Assembly (NCBI GenBank): GCA_022827245.1
Contig: JAJDTI010000033.1
Location: 1-64,000 of the forward strand
Length of the DNA stretch: 64,000 nucleotides
Origin: Pseudomonadales bacterium
GTDB taxonomy: Bacteria > Pseudomonadota > Gammaproteobacteria > Pseudomonadales > Azotimanducaceae
Direction of reading: 5' to 3'
The stretch's first letter is position 1. Every line of letters begins with the position of its first letter. This document shows positions 27,487-35,259 of the stretch, piece after piece. The translations under genes and the position numbers were made by a program. The notes under the pieces were generated by a model, which was not told the DNA's origin, did no database searches, and saw only the letters and a list, made by a program, of their open reading frames with translations.

Positions 27487-28109
27487 TGCTCCCGCCCCTC
27501 TTCCAGCTCAACTCCAACGCGGGGTGCCGCGCCTGATTCCCCTGCACCCTTGTTCAGCGTCCCCTGCTGCTCTACTTTGTCGCTGGGATCCTCCGGCTGA
27601 ACCAGCCAAACTGCTCCGCTGACCACCCCGGCCAGCCACGCTAGCACCCACACATAAGATGTCACCCGCGCGAAAGCCACCATGCTCCAATGGACTTCGT
27701 ACAAGTTCGTGTCGCCATCCAGTCTCCAGCGGTTTGGGATCGCCAAGTTGATCGCCACAACACCCGCCGCCGCCAGTAGTCCGATCGCTAGCCAAAACTC
27801 CCAGGTCACCGACGTATCCGTGAATTTCGCCACTGACACCAGAGCCGCGATAGTCACTGTCGTAACCGAGAACAGGAACCGCCCCAGTTCGTGACCCGCA
27901 TCAACCGCCCGAGTGATTTCAGCTTTCGCCCAATCCCTCAAACCCTCCTGAACATCCCTCCCCCTCGGATAGAGCTCATTGCCTTCGAACTTCTTGAACT
28001 TCCACCAGAGCACAAGGTCCTCCTGAAACGCTCTAAGACCCCCGGTCGGCCTCCACCTCTCGCCTGTAGTACTCCCTGCCGCACTTCCTGCATTTGAACT
28101 CCGGCGCAA
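27483..28109 (-). CDS. Hypothetical membrane protein (start uncertain, possibly about 28020)
   Basis: TM segments FLFSVTTVTIAALVSVAKF, FWLAIGLLAAAGVVAINLAI, VTSYVWVLAWLAGVVSGAVWLV. Confidence 0.55.
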   Translation of the reverse strand: MRRSSNAGSAAGSTTGERWRPTGGLRAFQEDLVLWWKFKKFEGNELYPRGRDVQEGLRDWAKAEITRAVDAGHELGRFLFSVTTVTIAALVSVAKFTDTSVTWEFWLAIGLLAAAGVVAINLAIPNRWRLDGDTNLYEVHWSMVAFARVTSYVWVLAWLAGVVSGAVWLVQPEDPSDKVEQQGTLNKGAGESGAAPRVGVELEEGREQ

Positions 28110-28203
28110 CTACCTGAGTTTCTGTCAACAGACTGTGATCAACTGACCCTTCCTCGGCCCCCACAGCCACTATCTCGCACTCACCACCTTTCTCGCACTT
28201 CAT
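28033..28203 (-). CDS. 56-aa Cys-rich, zinc-ribbon-like small protein
   Basis: Translation MKCEKGGECEIVAVGAEEGSVDHSLLTETQVVAPEFKCRKCGREYYRREVEADRGS*; not in the ORF track because of length. Confidence 0.5.
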   Translation of the reverse strand: MKCEKGGECEIVAVGAEEGSVDHSLLTETQVVAPEFKCRKCGREYYRREVEADRGS

Positions 28204-28314
28204 CGCTGTCAATCTCCAACCTCGGCCCGGCCAGTGTGCTCGCAGTCGAGTTTTCGATCAACCGCACCAACGAAGCGACCCAGAATTCCCCGCTCGCGCC
28301 ACGTTCCATCGCCT

Positions 28315-29502
28315 TCAGCCGCCCCGCGCCTTCACCGCGTCCCGGAGGTTCGTCCGGATCAGGCCGTAGTGCAGCAGGTTCGCGAAGAACTCCTTCGAGT
28401 TATCCCAATCGGCATTCTCGGCCCAATGCAGATCCCCGAGATAGAGATACCCCTCGTAGCCGTGCGGATTCTCCAGCCAGGCGCCGGCGCCAGACTCCTC
28501 CACGGCCTGGAAGACCGTCTCGTTGCTGACCCGCGACATCCTCCCGGTGTGATAGACCTCCCAGCAGCCCTTCTCCTCCGCCCACTCGCAGTCCCCCATG
28601 TCCATCTGCAGCGCATGGTGGACACGCCCCGCCTTCCGCACGCCCACACAGAGCCGAATGCCGCCTCCCGACCCGCCCCAAGTGCTCGGCGCCACCGACA
28701 TGGCCTCGACCCTGCCCGACGTCGCTGCGATGTAGTCCGCGTACAGGCCCCGCCACCTGCCGCCGCCCGCATTGCCGAACTCGTGCAGGCTCGGGCCGCG
28801 ATCCTCCAACACATGAACGCCCTCGAACGAAAACGGCAGGCGCTTGCCCACGTCGAACAGCAGCTTGTGCACCGACAGGACGATGCGCTTGTCGTTCTCG
28901 TCGAGGTCCGCGTTCGCCCCATATAGCCCGTCGCCTTCCTCTCGATCCGTTCCTTCGTTCCGATAGAACGCCGCGAAGTATCCGTCCACCGCCTCGGCAT
29001 CGTGCGGATCCGGGAAGTCGAAGCTGACACTGGGCGGCGCGTAGTTGGCCGCCAACGGCTCGAGTGACGCCGTCACGTCCCACTCGGCCCTCGACGACCG
29101 CACTAGGAACTTGTGCTGGTCCCCGTTCGACACCCAGACGTGCTTCGCTGCCGACTTGATCGCGTATTCCAGCGCCTGGTGCTCAACCACCTCGCCAAGC
29201 GGTATTCCGGGCGCCTTGCATTCCACTACGACCACCGTTTCATCGTTGTCGCCGAGCAGCTCAATGTCCGGACGCACGCGGTGTCGATTCGGGTCCCCCA
29301 CCCACGGGTAGCTTCGTTCCAGCTCGATCTTCCGAGCCGGCCACTTCTTCGCCTTCAGCAGCCAGTGGAGAATCCGCTGGCGGACCCGCTCCTCGGGCGT
29401 CGCGGGGACGGCCCTGCCGCGCTTCAGGCACTGAAGCGTGTTCCGCCGTCCGGCCTGTGTCTCGCGGCGCCTGTACGCCGGCAGGAAGTTCTCACTGGGC
29501 AC
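28315..29502 (-). CDS. Type I restriction HsdR N-terminal-like nuclease domain protein
   Basis: VRQRILHWLLKAKKWPARKIELERSY...RVRPDIELLGDNDETVVVVECKAPGIPLGEVVEHQALEYA (PD-(D/E)xK-like). Confidence 0.75.
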   Translation of the reverse strand: MPSENFLPAYRRRETQAGRRNTLQCLKRGRAVPATPEERVRQRILHWLLKAKKWPARKIELERSYPWVGDPNRHRVRPDIELLGDNDETVVVVECKAPGIPLGEVVEHQALEYAIKSAAKHVWVSNGDQHKFLVRSSRAEWDVTASLEPLAANYAPPSVSFDFPDPHDAEAVDGYFAAFYRNEGTDREEGDGLYGANADLDENDKRIVLSVHKLLFDVGKRLPFSFEGVHVLEDRGPSLHEFGNAGGGRWRGLYADYIAATSGRVEAMSVAPSTWGGSGGGIRLCVGVRKAGRVHHALQMDMGDCEWAEEKGCWEVYHTGRMSRVSNETVFQAVEESGAGAWLENPHGYEGYLYLGDLHWAENADWDNSKEFFANLLHYGLIRTNLRDAVKARGG

Positions 29503-29737
29503 GGGTGGTGACGCCTCCGACTCGATCAGCAGTCAACGATACCAACACTCCCCCCGATCGCGCATCTCACCCGGTACTTCCTCTTCCGGCGGCTCCGTCC
29601 ACTCCCCCGCGCGGCGGGTCACCAGGTCTCGGCCTGCCGAAGCGCCGCCGACTTCGGACGACTCGGCGCTTGGGAGTGCGGTCCCTCGGAGATTCCGCTC
29701 GCTGAGTTTGCCGTTCCTGGGGGGCGCCGCCGCTGCG

Positions 29738-29971
29738 CGGCCCGCGCTCTAGTCGCCTGCGGCGACCCGAGCCCCCAAAGGGGTCTCGGCCCATGCGGGT
29801 GACGATCGCTGGCGCCTGGCGCGCTCCGCTTGCCGGCACCGGCTTGGCCTCGATGCCGTCGGCCGATCGCTCGACCCCAGACCGAGCGACGCGACGAGAC
29901 TGCGCCTGCCGCCCCCTGTCGCGTTACACCCGGCCACCGACGCTCGGGGCGAATGGACGTGGTGCGCGGGC
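29738..29971 (+). repeat. Long direct repeat, copy 1
   Basis: About 234 bp highly similar to 31726-31957 (ggcccgcgctctagtcgcctgcggcgacccgagccccc...gctcggggcgaatggacg). Confidence 0.9.
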
Positions 29972-30091
29972 GTTCGTGCCTACCTGGCAGGATCGGTACA
30001 CCGCAGGTCCATCCCGCCTGGCTGCGGACAACCACCAAGCCCCGTCACAACATGGGTTCCGCCTTTTGCCTCCCCGCTAGCCGCCCAACTC

Positions 30092-31453
30092 TCACGCCAA
30101 CCGGAAACGATTGCGCAGGGTCAGCAGCACCAGGAACAACAGCGTCGGCCCGAGGACCGCTTGCACCGTACCGCATACCGGCAGGAGGCCCCAGACATCA
30201 TTGCGTTCCAGCATCCGCCGACTCGCCTCCAGATATGCTCCGTCGCTCGCGAGACCCAGGAAGGCATGCGCGTTCGCAAACCCTACACCGATGGCTGCCC
30301 GAGCAAGCTCCCACCATTCGCGTGTCTCAGTTTGAACACCGGAATTCACGAACAGGACGAGCGCGAACGCGAGCCAATGACATACCCACCACGAGAAGGC
30401 CCTTTGTACGCCCCAGCCGTAGTCGCAGGTCAGTTCGAACAGCCTGTTCAAGGCCGACAAGAACGGCCCGTCCGTCTGTCGCCGATAGCGCATCTTGAGT
30501 CGAAAGAACCTGTGGCGATCTAGCGGCTTCTCCAGCTGGCTCATGATCAGTTCGAGTCTCTCCCATGCTCGCACTGCATATCCCGGCCGGACGCGCTTAC
30601 CTCCGCCCTGCTCCCAATACACAAGGTCGAAGTTCGTATCTGCGTGAAGCTTCGTATCGAAGAACGCCGGAGCGCTCCCGAACTTTGCCTTGTAGAACGA
30701 AGCGCTCGCCGCAAACGTGGCACCGGAAAAATCCACCACACGTTCTGGCCAAGTGCGCCTGACACTGGCCGGGTCGGGATCTCCAAAAACGGCCTCGCGA
30801 AAATCCACGATCGACGTGAACTTCGCGTTCGAAAAGCTGACCAACGTGTTAGGACTGATGTTCGACGAGAACCCGCGTTCCAAGAACTCCGCCTCGTGGA
30901 ACCAAGCGGCCTCGAATCGAGCGCCACTGAAAGAGCACCCACACCAGAACGCAGCACCCATGAAATCGACGGCCCCATCGAACTCTACACTGTCAAAAGA
31001 CACCTGACGCTCGAAGCGCGCTTGATGGAAACTGGTGTGCGAACAAAAACGTGCATTGCGGAAGTCAACTATCCGGCTGAATCGCGTCTGCTCGAACCGG
31101 CTGTTGATCAGGACCAGATCCGAGAAGTCGACTTCGCCGTCGAACTGGTGACCGCTAAAGTCCATATAGTCGCTGCCGAACTGCGGATGCCCTCCATGTT
31201 TTTCGGCCAACGCTTCAATGCTCTCGCTGTCTTCCGTCGACAGATACGGCCACCCATCCACCGGTGGCTGTATATTCGGCACCCTCTCGTACTCTTGTTT
31301 CCGGAACCAAGGCGCAATGTCTGTCGGGAGCCTCCACCCGATGTATCCGTTCCACAGCCGCGCTCTTTGCTCACGGGTCTCGCCTTTCGCCAACAGCGAC
31401 AGCCAGAACTCCTTGCTTCCAGTGCTCATCCCCGACACAACCCTTTGAACCAT
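30092..31453 (-). CDS. Pentapeptide-repeat protein with C-terminal TM helices
   Basis: A(D/N)F-type repeats (NSRFEQTRFSRIVDFRNARFCSHTSFHQARFERQVSFDSVEFDGAVDF...), then hydrophobic C-terminus. Confidence 0.85.
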   Translation of the reverse strand: MVQRVVSGMSTGSKEFWLSLLAKGETREQRARLWNGYIGWRLPTDIAPWFRKQEYERVPNIQPPVDGWPYLSTEDSESIEALAEKHGGHPQFGSDYMDFSGHQFDGEVDFSDLVLINSRFEQTRFSRIVDFRNARFCSHTSFHQARFERQVSFDSVEFDGAVDFMGAAFWCGCSFSGARFEAAWFHEAEFLERGFSSNISPNTLVSFSNAKFTSIVDFREAVFGDPDPASVRRTWPERVVDFSGATFAASASFYKAKFGSAPAFFDTKLHADTNFDLVYWEQGGGKRVRPGYAVRAWERLELIMSQLEKPLDRHRFFRLKMRYRRQTDGPFLSALNRLFELTCDYGWGVQRAFSWWVCHWLAFALVLFVNSGVQTETREWWELARAAIGVGFANAHAFLGLASDGAYLEASRRMLERNDVWGLLPVCGTVQAVLGPTLLFLVLLTLRNRFRLA

Positions 31454-31725
31454 CTCCTGTTCGGGCGTCTAGCACGCGCCAGCAGCAGCGGTCAATCGCG
31501 TCGCCCGCCAGGGCGGGTAGCCCTTGATACCCCGGTCGCGCGAATCCTGGCCGCGTTTCGATAGCCCACGGCACTCACCGGTGGCAGCGGCCAGTCCTGC
31601 ATCAGCACCCCGGCGAACGCCGGAAGCTGCTCCGCATCAATCGCGGGCACACACAGGCACTCCAGCTCCCTCCGCCCCTGTAGCCCCCGTCGTGATGCGG
31701 GCTCGGTGCGCCGCCGCCCAAGGGC

Positions 31726-31957
31726 GGCCCGCGCTCTAGTCGCCTGCGGCGACCCGAGCCCCCTTCGGGGTCTCGGCCCATGCGGGTCACGATCGCTGGC
31801 GCCTGGCGCGCTCCGCTTGCCCGCGCCGGCCGGATCTCGATGCGGCGGGCCCATCGCTCGACTCTGGACCGAGCGGCGCGACGAGACTGCGCCTGCCACC
31901 CCCTGTCGCGTTCCACGCGGCCACCAACGCTCGGGGCGAATGGACGGGGCGCGCGGA
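31726..31957 (+). repeat. Long direct repeat, copy 2
   Basis: About 232 bp match to 29738-29971, flanking the pentapeptide-repeat gene. Confidence 0.9.
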
Positions 31958-31983
31958 TCGTAGCGACCGGCCGGCCGCGTCGA

Positions 31984-32028
31984 TCAAGGCCGTTGCCCTT
32001 ACGGGCGGCGCTTACGCGCCGGCCTTGA
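31984..32028 (+). ncRNA. Three-way-junction leader element A (radC-motif-like cis-regulatory RNA)
   Basis: tcaaggccg ttgcccttacgggc ggcgcttacgcgc cggccttga: outer stem TCAAGGCCG/CGGCCTTGA, hairpins GCCC-TTAC-GGGC and GGCGC-TTAC-GCGCC. Confidence 0.7.
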
Positions 32029-32091
32029 CGCCGCCGCCAGCGCGGCGCCGGTCAGTCCGCGAGTCCATTCGCCTGGCAGGGACAACAGCCA

Positions 32092-32331
32092 ATGCCCTCT
32101 CGCAACAAGGCCCGCCGGACCCAGCTCGAGCTCTGGGCGCCGCACGAGCTGCCCGTCACGCACCGGCGCTGCAGAACGTGCCTCGGCGTCTACCGCGTCG
32201 ACAAGGGCTGCCTGTGGTGCGCCTCCGGCGGCCACGCCCGCGCGGTGGCGGCGCGGTTCGCGAACGGCTGGCTGGTCGCCCAGTTCCCCTCGAAGGCGCG
32301 GACGATGCCGCGCGCCGCGTACGCCGGCTGA
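32092..32331 (+). CDS. Small Cys-containing protein (zinc-finger-like)
   Basis: HRRCRTCLGVYRVDKGCLWCASGG; paralogous to ORF at 34084. Confidence 0.55.
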   Translation: MPSRNKARRTQLELWAPHELPVTHRRCRTCLGVYRVDKGCLWCASGGHARAVAARFANGWLVAQFPSKARTMPRAAYAG

Positions 32332-33079
32332 CGCCGCCACCCCGATCCCCTGGGCGAAGGAGAACCGGCATGCAGATCCGCAGAGTCACCAGCGAGGGCC
32401 GCGTCGTCTCGCGCGTGCGCGCCCTGCACCCCACCGCCGCGCCGCACGCCTGGGAGGCGACGGTCAGGCGTCCGCCTGTCCGCACTAGCGGAGCGCCAGC
32501 CCGACGGGCGCAACGGCGACACCGTCGAGCTGTGGCTGGACGCCCCGTCGCTCGCCGCCATCGACGCGGTGCGCGAGGGACGCGCCGACGACGAGGCGGC
32601 CATCCTCGAGGACGCCCACCGCTACCGCCGGGCGTGCGCGGCCGTCAGCGCCGCCAGCCGCGCGCACCGCGACGCCTACACCTCCGACACCGCCGCCGCC
32701 CTGGCTGCGGCGGGCGTCGCCCTGAAGCTCACCGCCCGCGCCGGGACCGCGGGGCGCATTCGCGGCGCCTGACCCAGCATCACCCACACAGAGGAGCACC
32801 GAACCATCCAATGCGAATACCGCGACAACGCCAGCGGCCGCATCACCGCCGCCGCCGCATCTCGGGAGCGCTCGGGATTCCGGCGGGCGCGCACGACGAC
32901 CCCCGGGGCCGGCCGGTCCAGGACCCAACCGGACCGCCAGGCCCGCGCGCGGGCCACCTCGTGGCTGCACTGCGCGCTCCGCACGCGTTTCTCGAAGACG
33001 CCTGATCTCCAAACCAACGCGGCAGGGGGCCGGACCGCGCGAGTCGCCGCACGAGCGTCGCCCGCCGTCCGTGCGCGCG

Positions 33080-33122
33080 CAAGGCCAGGCCCTGCGGGCG
33101 GCGCCTCCCGGCGCCGGCCTGG
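33080..33122 (+). ncRNA. Three-way-junction leader element H (upstream of radC)
   Basis: caaggccaggccctgcgggcggcgcctcccggcgccggcctgg: hairpins GCCC-TGC-GGGC and GGCGCC-TCCC-GGCGCC. Confidence 0.65.
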
Positions 33123-33191
33123 CGCCCGCCCGAGCGGGCGGGCGGCGCGAAGCGGCGAATCCCGCAGTCGATGACCTCAAGGAGCAAGGCC

Positions 33192-34046
33192 ATGACAACA
33201 CCAGCACGTCCCGTCCCCGCCGCCCCATCGCCCGAGTCGGACCCGTCGAGGGCCGATGGCGCGGCGTCCCCGCCGACCCCCGACGACCGCAACGTCCGGG
33301 AGGCACGCGCGGCCGTCGCAGTTGCCCCGCGCCGGAACGGCGGGAGCCCGTCGGCGACGGTCGATGAGGTCGTCCCCGCGTTTACCCCGGCCCGCCGCGA
33401 GCAACCCCGCGAACGGCTCCTGCGCCTGGGCGCCTGGGCGCTCTGCGACGCCGAGCTGGTCGCCCTCGTGCTCCGCACCGGCGACGGGCGGCGCGACGCC
33501 GTGGCGCTCGGCGAACGGCTCCTCGAGTGCCACGACGGCGTCGAAGGCCTCCTCCGCCAAGGCGCCCGGTCGCTCAGCGCGACCCCCGGCGTTGGGCCCG
33601 CCAAGGCCGCGGCGTTCGTCGCCGCGCGGGAGCTTCAGCGTCGCGCGGCGCTCGAGGAGGTCGAAGCGGGCCCCGTGCTGAGCGGCAGCGTCGCGGTGCG
33701 CCGCTTCCTCGCGCTGCATCTCGCCCACCACGAGCGCGAGGTGTTCGGCGTCCTCCTGCTCTCGGCACGCCATCGCCTCATCGCCGTCCAGGACCTGTTT
33801 CACGGGTCGGTGGACCGGACCGCCGTGTACCCGCGGGAGGTCATCAAGACCTGCCTGCGCCACAACGCGTCCGCCGTCATCCTTTTCCATAACCACCCGT
33901 CGGGCGTGCCCGAGCCAAGCCCGAGCGACATCCAGCTCACCGGCCGGCTCCAGTCCATCCTCGATGAGATCGACGTCCGCCTGGTCGATCACCTGGTCGT
34001 CGCCGGCACGGAGCAGGTGTCCTTCGCGGAACGCGGGCTGCTCTGA
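33192..34046 (+). CDS. radC: RadC-family JAB-domain protein
   Basis: RERLLRLGAWALCDAELVALVLRTGDG...LLLSARHRLIAVQDLFHGSVDRTAVYPREVIKTCLRHNASAVILFHNHPSGVPEPSPSDI. Confidence 0.95.
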   Translation: MTTPARPVPAAPSPESDPSRADGAASPPTPDDRNVREARAAVAVAPRRNGGSPSATVDEVVPAFTPARREQPRERLLRLGAWALCDAELVALVLRTGDGRRDAVALGERLLECHDGVEGLLRQGARSLSATPGVGPAKAAAFVAARELQRRAALEEVEAGPVLSGSVAVRRFLALHLAHHEREVFGVLLLSARHRLIAVQDLFHGSVDRTAVYPREVIKTCLRHNASAVILFHNHPSGVPEPSPSDIQLTGRLQSILDEIDVRLVDHLVVAGTEQVSFAERGLL

Positions 34047-34083
34047 GGCGTCACCGCCGTTCGCCTTGCGGGACACCCCGATC

Positions 34084-34548
34084 ATGGCCAGCAGGCTCAA
34101 ACGCCGCCAGCTCGCGCTCTGGGCGCACGAGATGCCCGTCAGCCACCGCCGCTGCGGCACCTCCCTCGGCGTCTACCGCGTCGACCGGGGCTGCCTGTGG
34201 TGCGCCTCGGGAGGCCACGGAAGGCGTGCGCCTGTCCGCGCTTGTCGAACCGAACTCGCTTGGCCGCAACGGCGACACCGTCGAGGTCTGGCTGGACGAC
34301 CGCGCGCTCGGCGCCATCGACGCGATCCGCAAGGACCGGTCCGACGACGAGGCGCGATCCTTGAGGACGCCCGCCGCTACCGCCGGGCGTGCGCGGCCGT
34401 CAGCGCCGCCAGCCGCGCGCACCGGGACGCCTACACCTCTGACACCGCCGCCGCCCTGGCCGCGGCGTGCGACGAGCGGATCGCCGCCGCGGTCACCCTG
34501 AAGCTCACCGCCCGCGCCGGGACGGCAGGACGCCTGCGCGACGCCTGA
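34084..34548 (+). pseudogene. Rearranged paralogue of 32092 ORF fused/frameshifted into a second duplicated gene
   Basis: HRRCGTSLGVYRVDRGCLWCASGGH identical in pattern to 32092 ORF, then collapsed to the tail homologous to 32569-32772; frameshift inside. Confidence 0.5.
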
Positions 34549-34579
34549 CCCAGCACCACCCACACAGGAGCACCGAACC

Positions 34580-34804
34580 ATGCAATGCGAGTACCGCGAC
34601 AACGCCAGCGGCCGGATCACGGCCGCCGAATCCATCGCCGACGCCTGGGTACGCGACGGCCTCGATGTCGACTTCCGCGAGGTCGACGAAGAGACCTGGA
34701 GTCCCCTCACCGAATGGCAAGGGTACCGGCCCGGCACCGCCGCCCGCTTCGCGCCGGCGCTAGGCGCCGGCGATGTCCCGTTCCACCGATCCGCGGGCCG
34801 CTGA
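34580..34804 (+). CDS. Small hypothetical protein
   Basis: ORF with leader caccacccacacaggagcaccgaaccatg; partially duplicated near 32812. Confidence 0.5.
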   Translation: MQCEYRDNASGRITAAESIADAWVRDGLDVDFREVDEETWSPLTEWQGYRPGTAARFAPALGAGDVPFHRSAGR

Positions 34805-34841
34805 GCGCGTGTCCCGCCGCAACCACAGGAGATCCCACACC

Positions 34842-35069
34842 ATGCGCATCGCAGTGAAGAGCCCCGGCGGCATCACCGAAGCCTTCCTCCACGTCGAGAA
34901 CGTGCCGGAGGGCGTCACGGAGGCCGCCAGACAGATCGCCGCGGATTACGCCTTCCCGACCCACGTCGAGCTGTGGTCGGACCGCCCCGACGGCGGTCCC
35001 GCGCGCAAGCTCGGCGAACTCCGTTTCGTCGCCGTGGACGGCGACGGCACGGTCGTCGAACTCGACTGA
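34842..35069 (+). CDS. Small conserved hypothetical protein
   Basis: MRIAVKSPGGITEAFLHVENVPEGVTEAARQIAADY...; RBS aggag upstream. Confidence 0.55.
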   Translation: MRIAVKSPGGITEAFLHVENVPEGVTEAARQIAADYAFPTHVELWSDRPDGGPARKLGELRFVAVDGDGTVVELD

Positions 35070-35149
35070 GCGCGCCGCCGGCGCCTCCGGGAACGCCCGG
35101 GCGCCGCGAACGGCTCGCCGCCACCCTCGCGCCCGGCACGCGGGCGGCG

Positions 35150-35194
35150 TCAAGGCCAGGCCCCTGACGGGGCGGCGCTGCGCGCCGACCTTGA
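35150..35194 (+). ncRNA. Three-way-junction leader element B (upstream of parB-like gene)
   Basis: tcaaggccaggcccctgacggggcggcgctgcgcgccgaccttga: GCCCC-TGAC-GGGGC, GGCGC-TGC-GCGCC, closing TCAAGG/CCTTGA. Confidence 0.7.
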
Positions 35195-35259
35195 CGCGCC
35201 CGCGGCCGGTCGCGTCCGGGCTGTCCGAGCCATCCGCTATGCAACCAAGGAGAACGTCC

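Noticed and set aside
28315-29502. Full type I restriction-modification system around the HsdR_N-like protein
   Set aside because: No HsdM or HsdS in the window and no helicase motor seen in this protein
29619-30038. Similar peptides encoded by ORFs in both long direct repeats (29619-30038 and 31492-31899, minus)
   Set aside because: Similarity is explained by DNA repeat identity; no protein-like features
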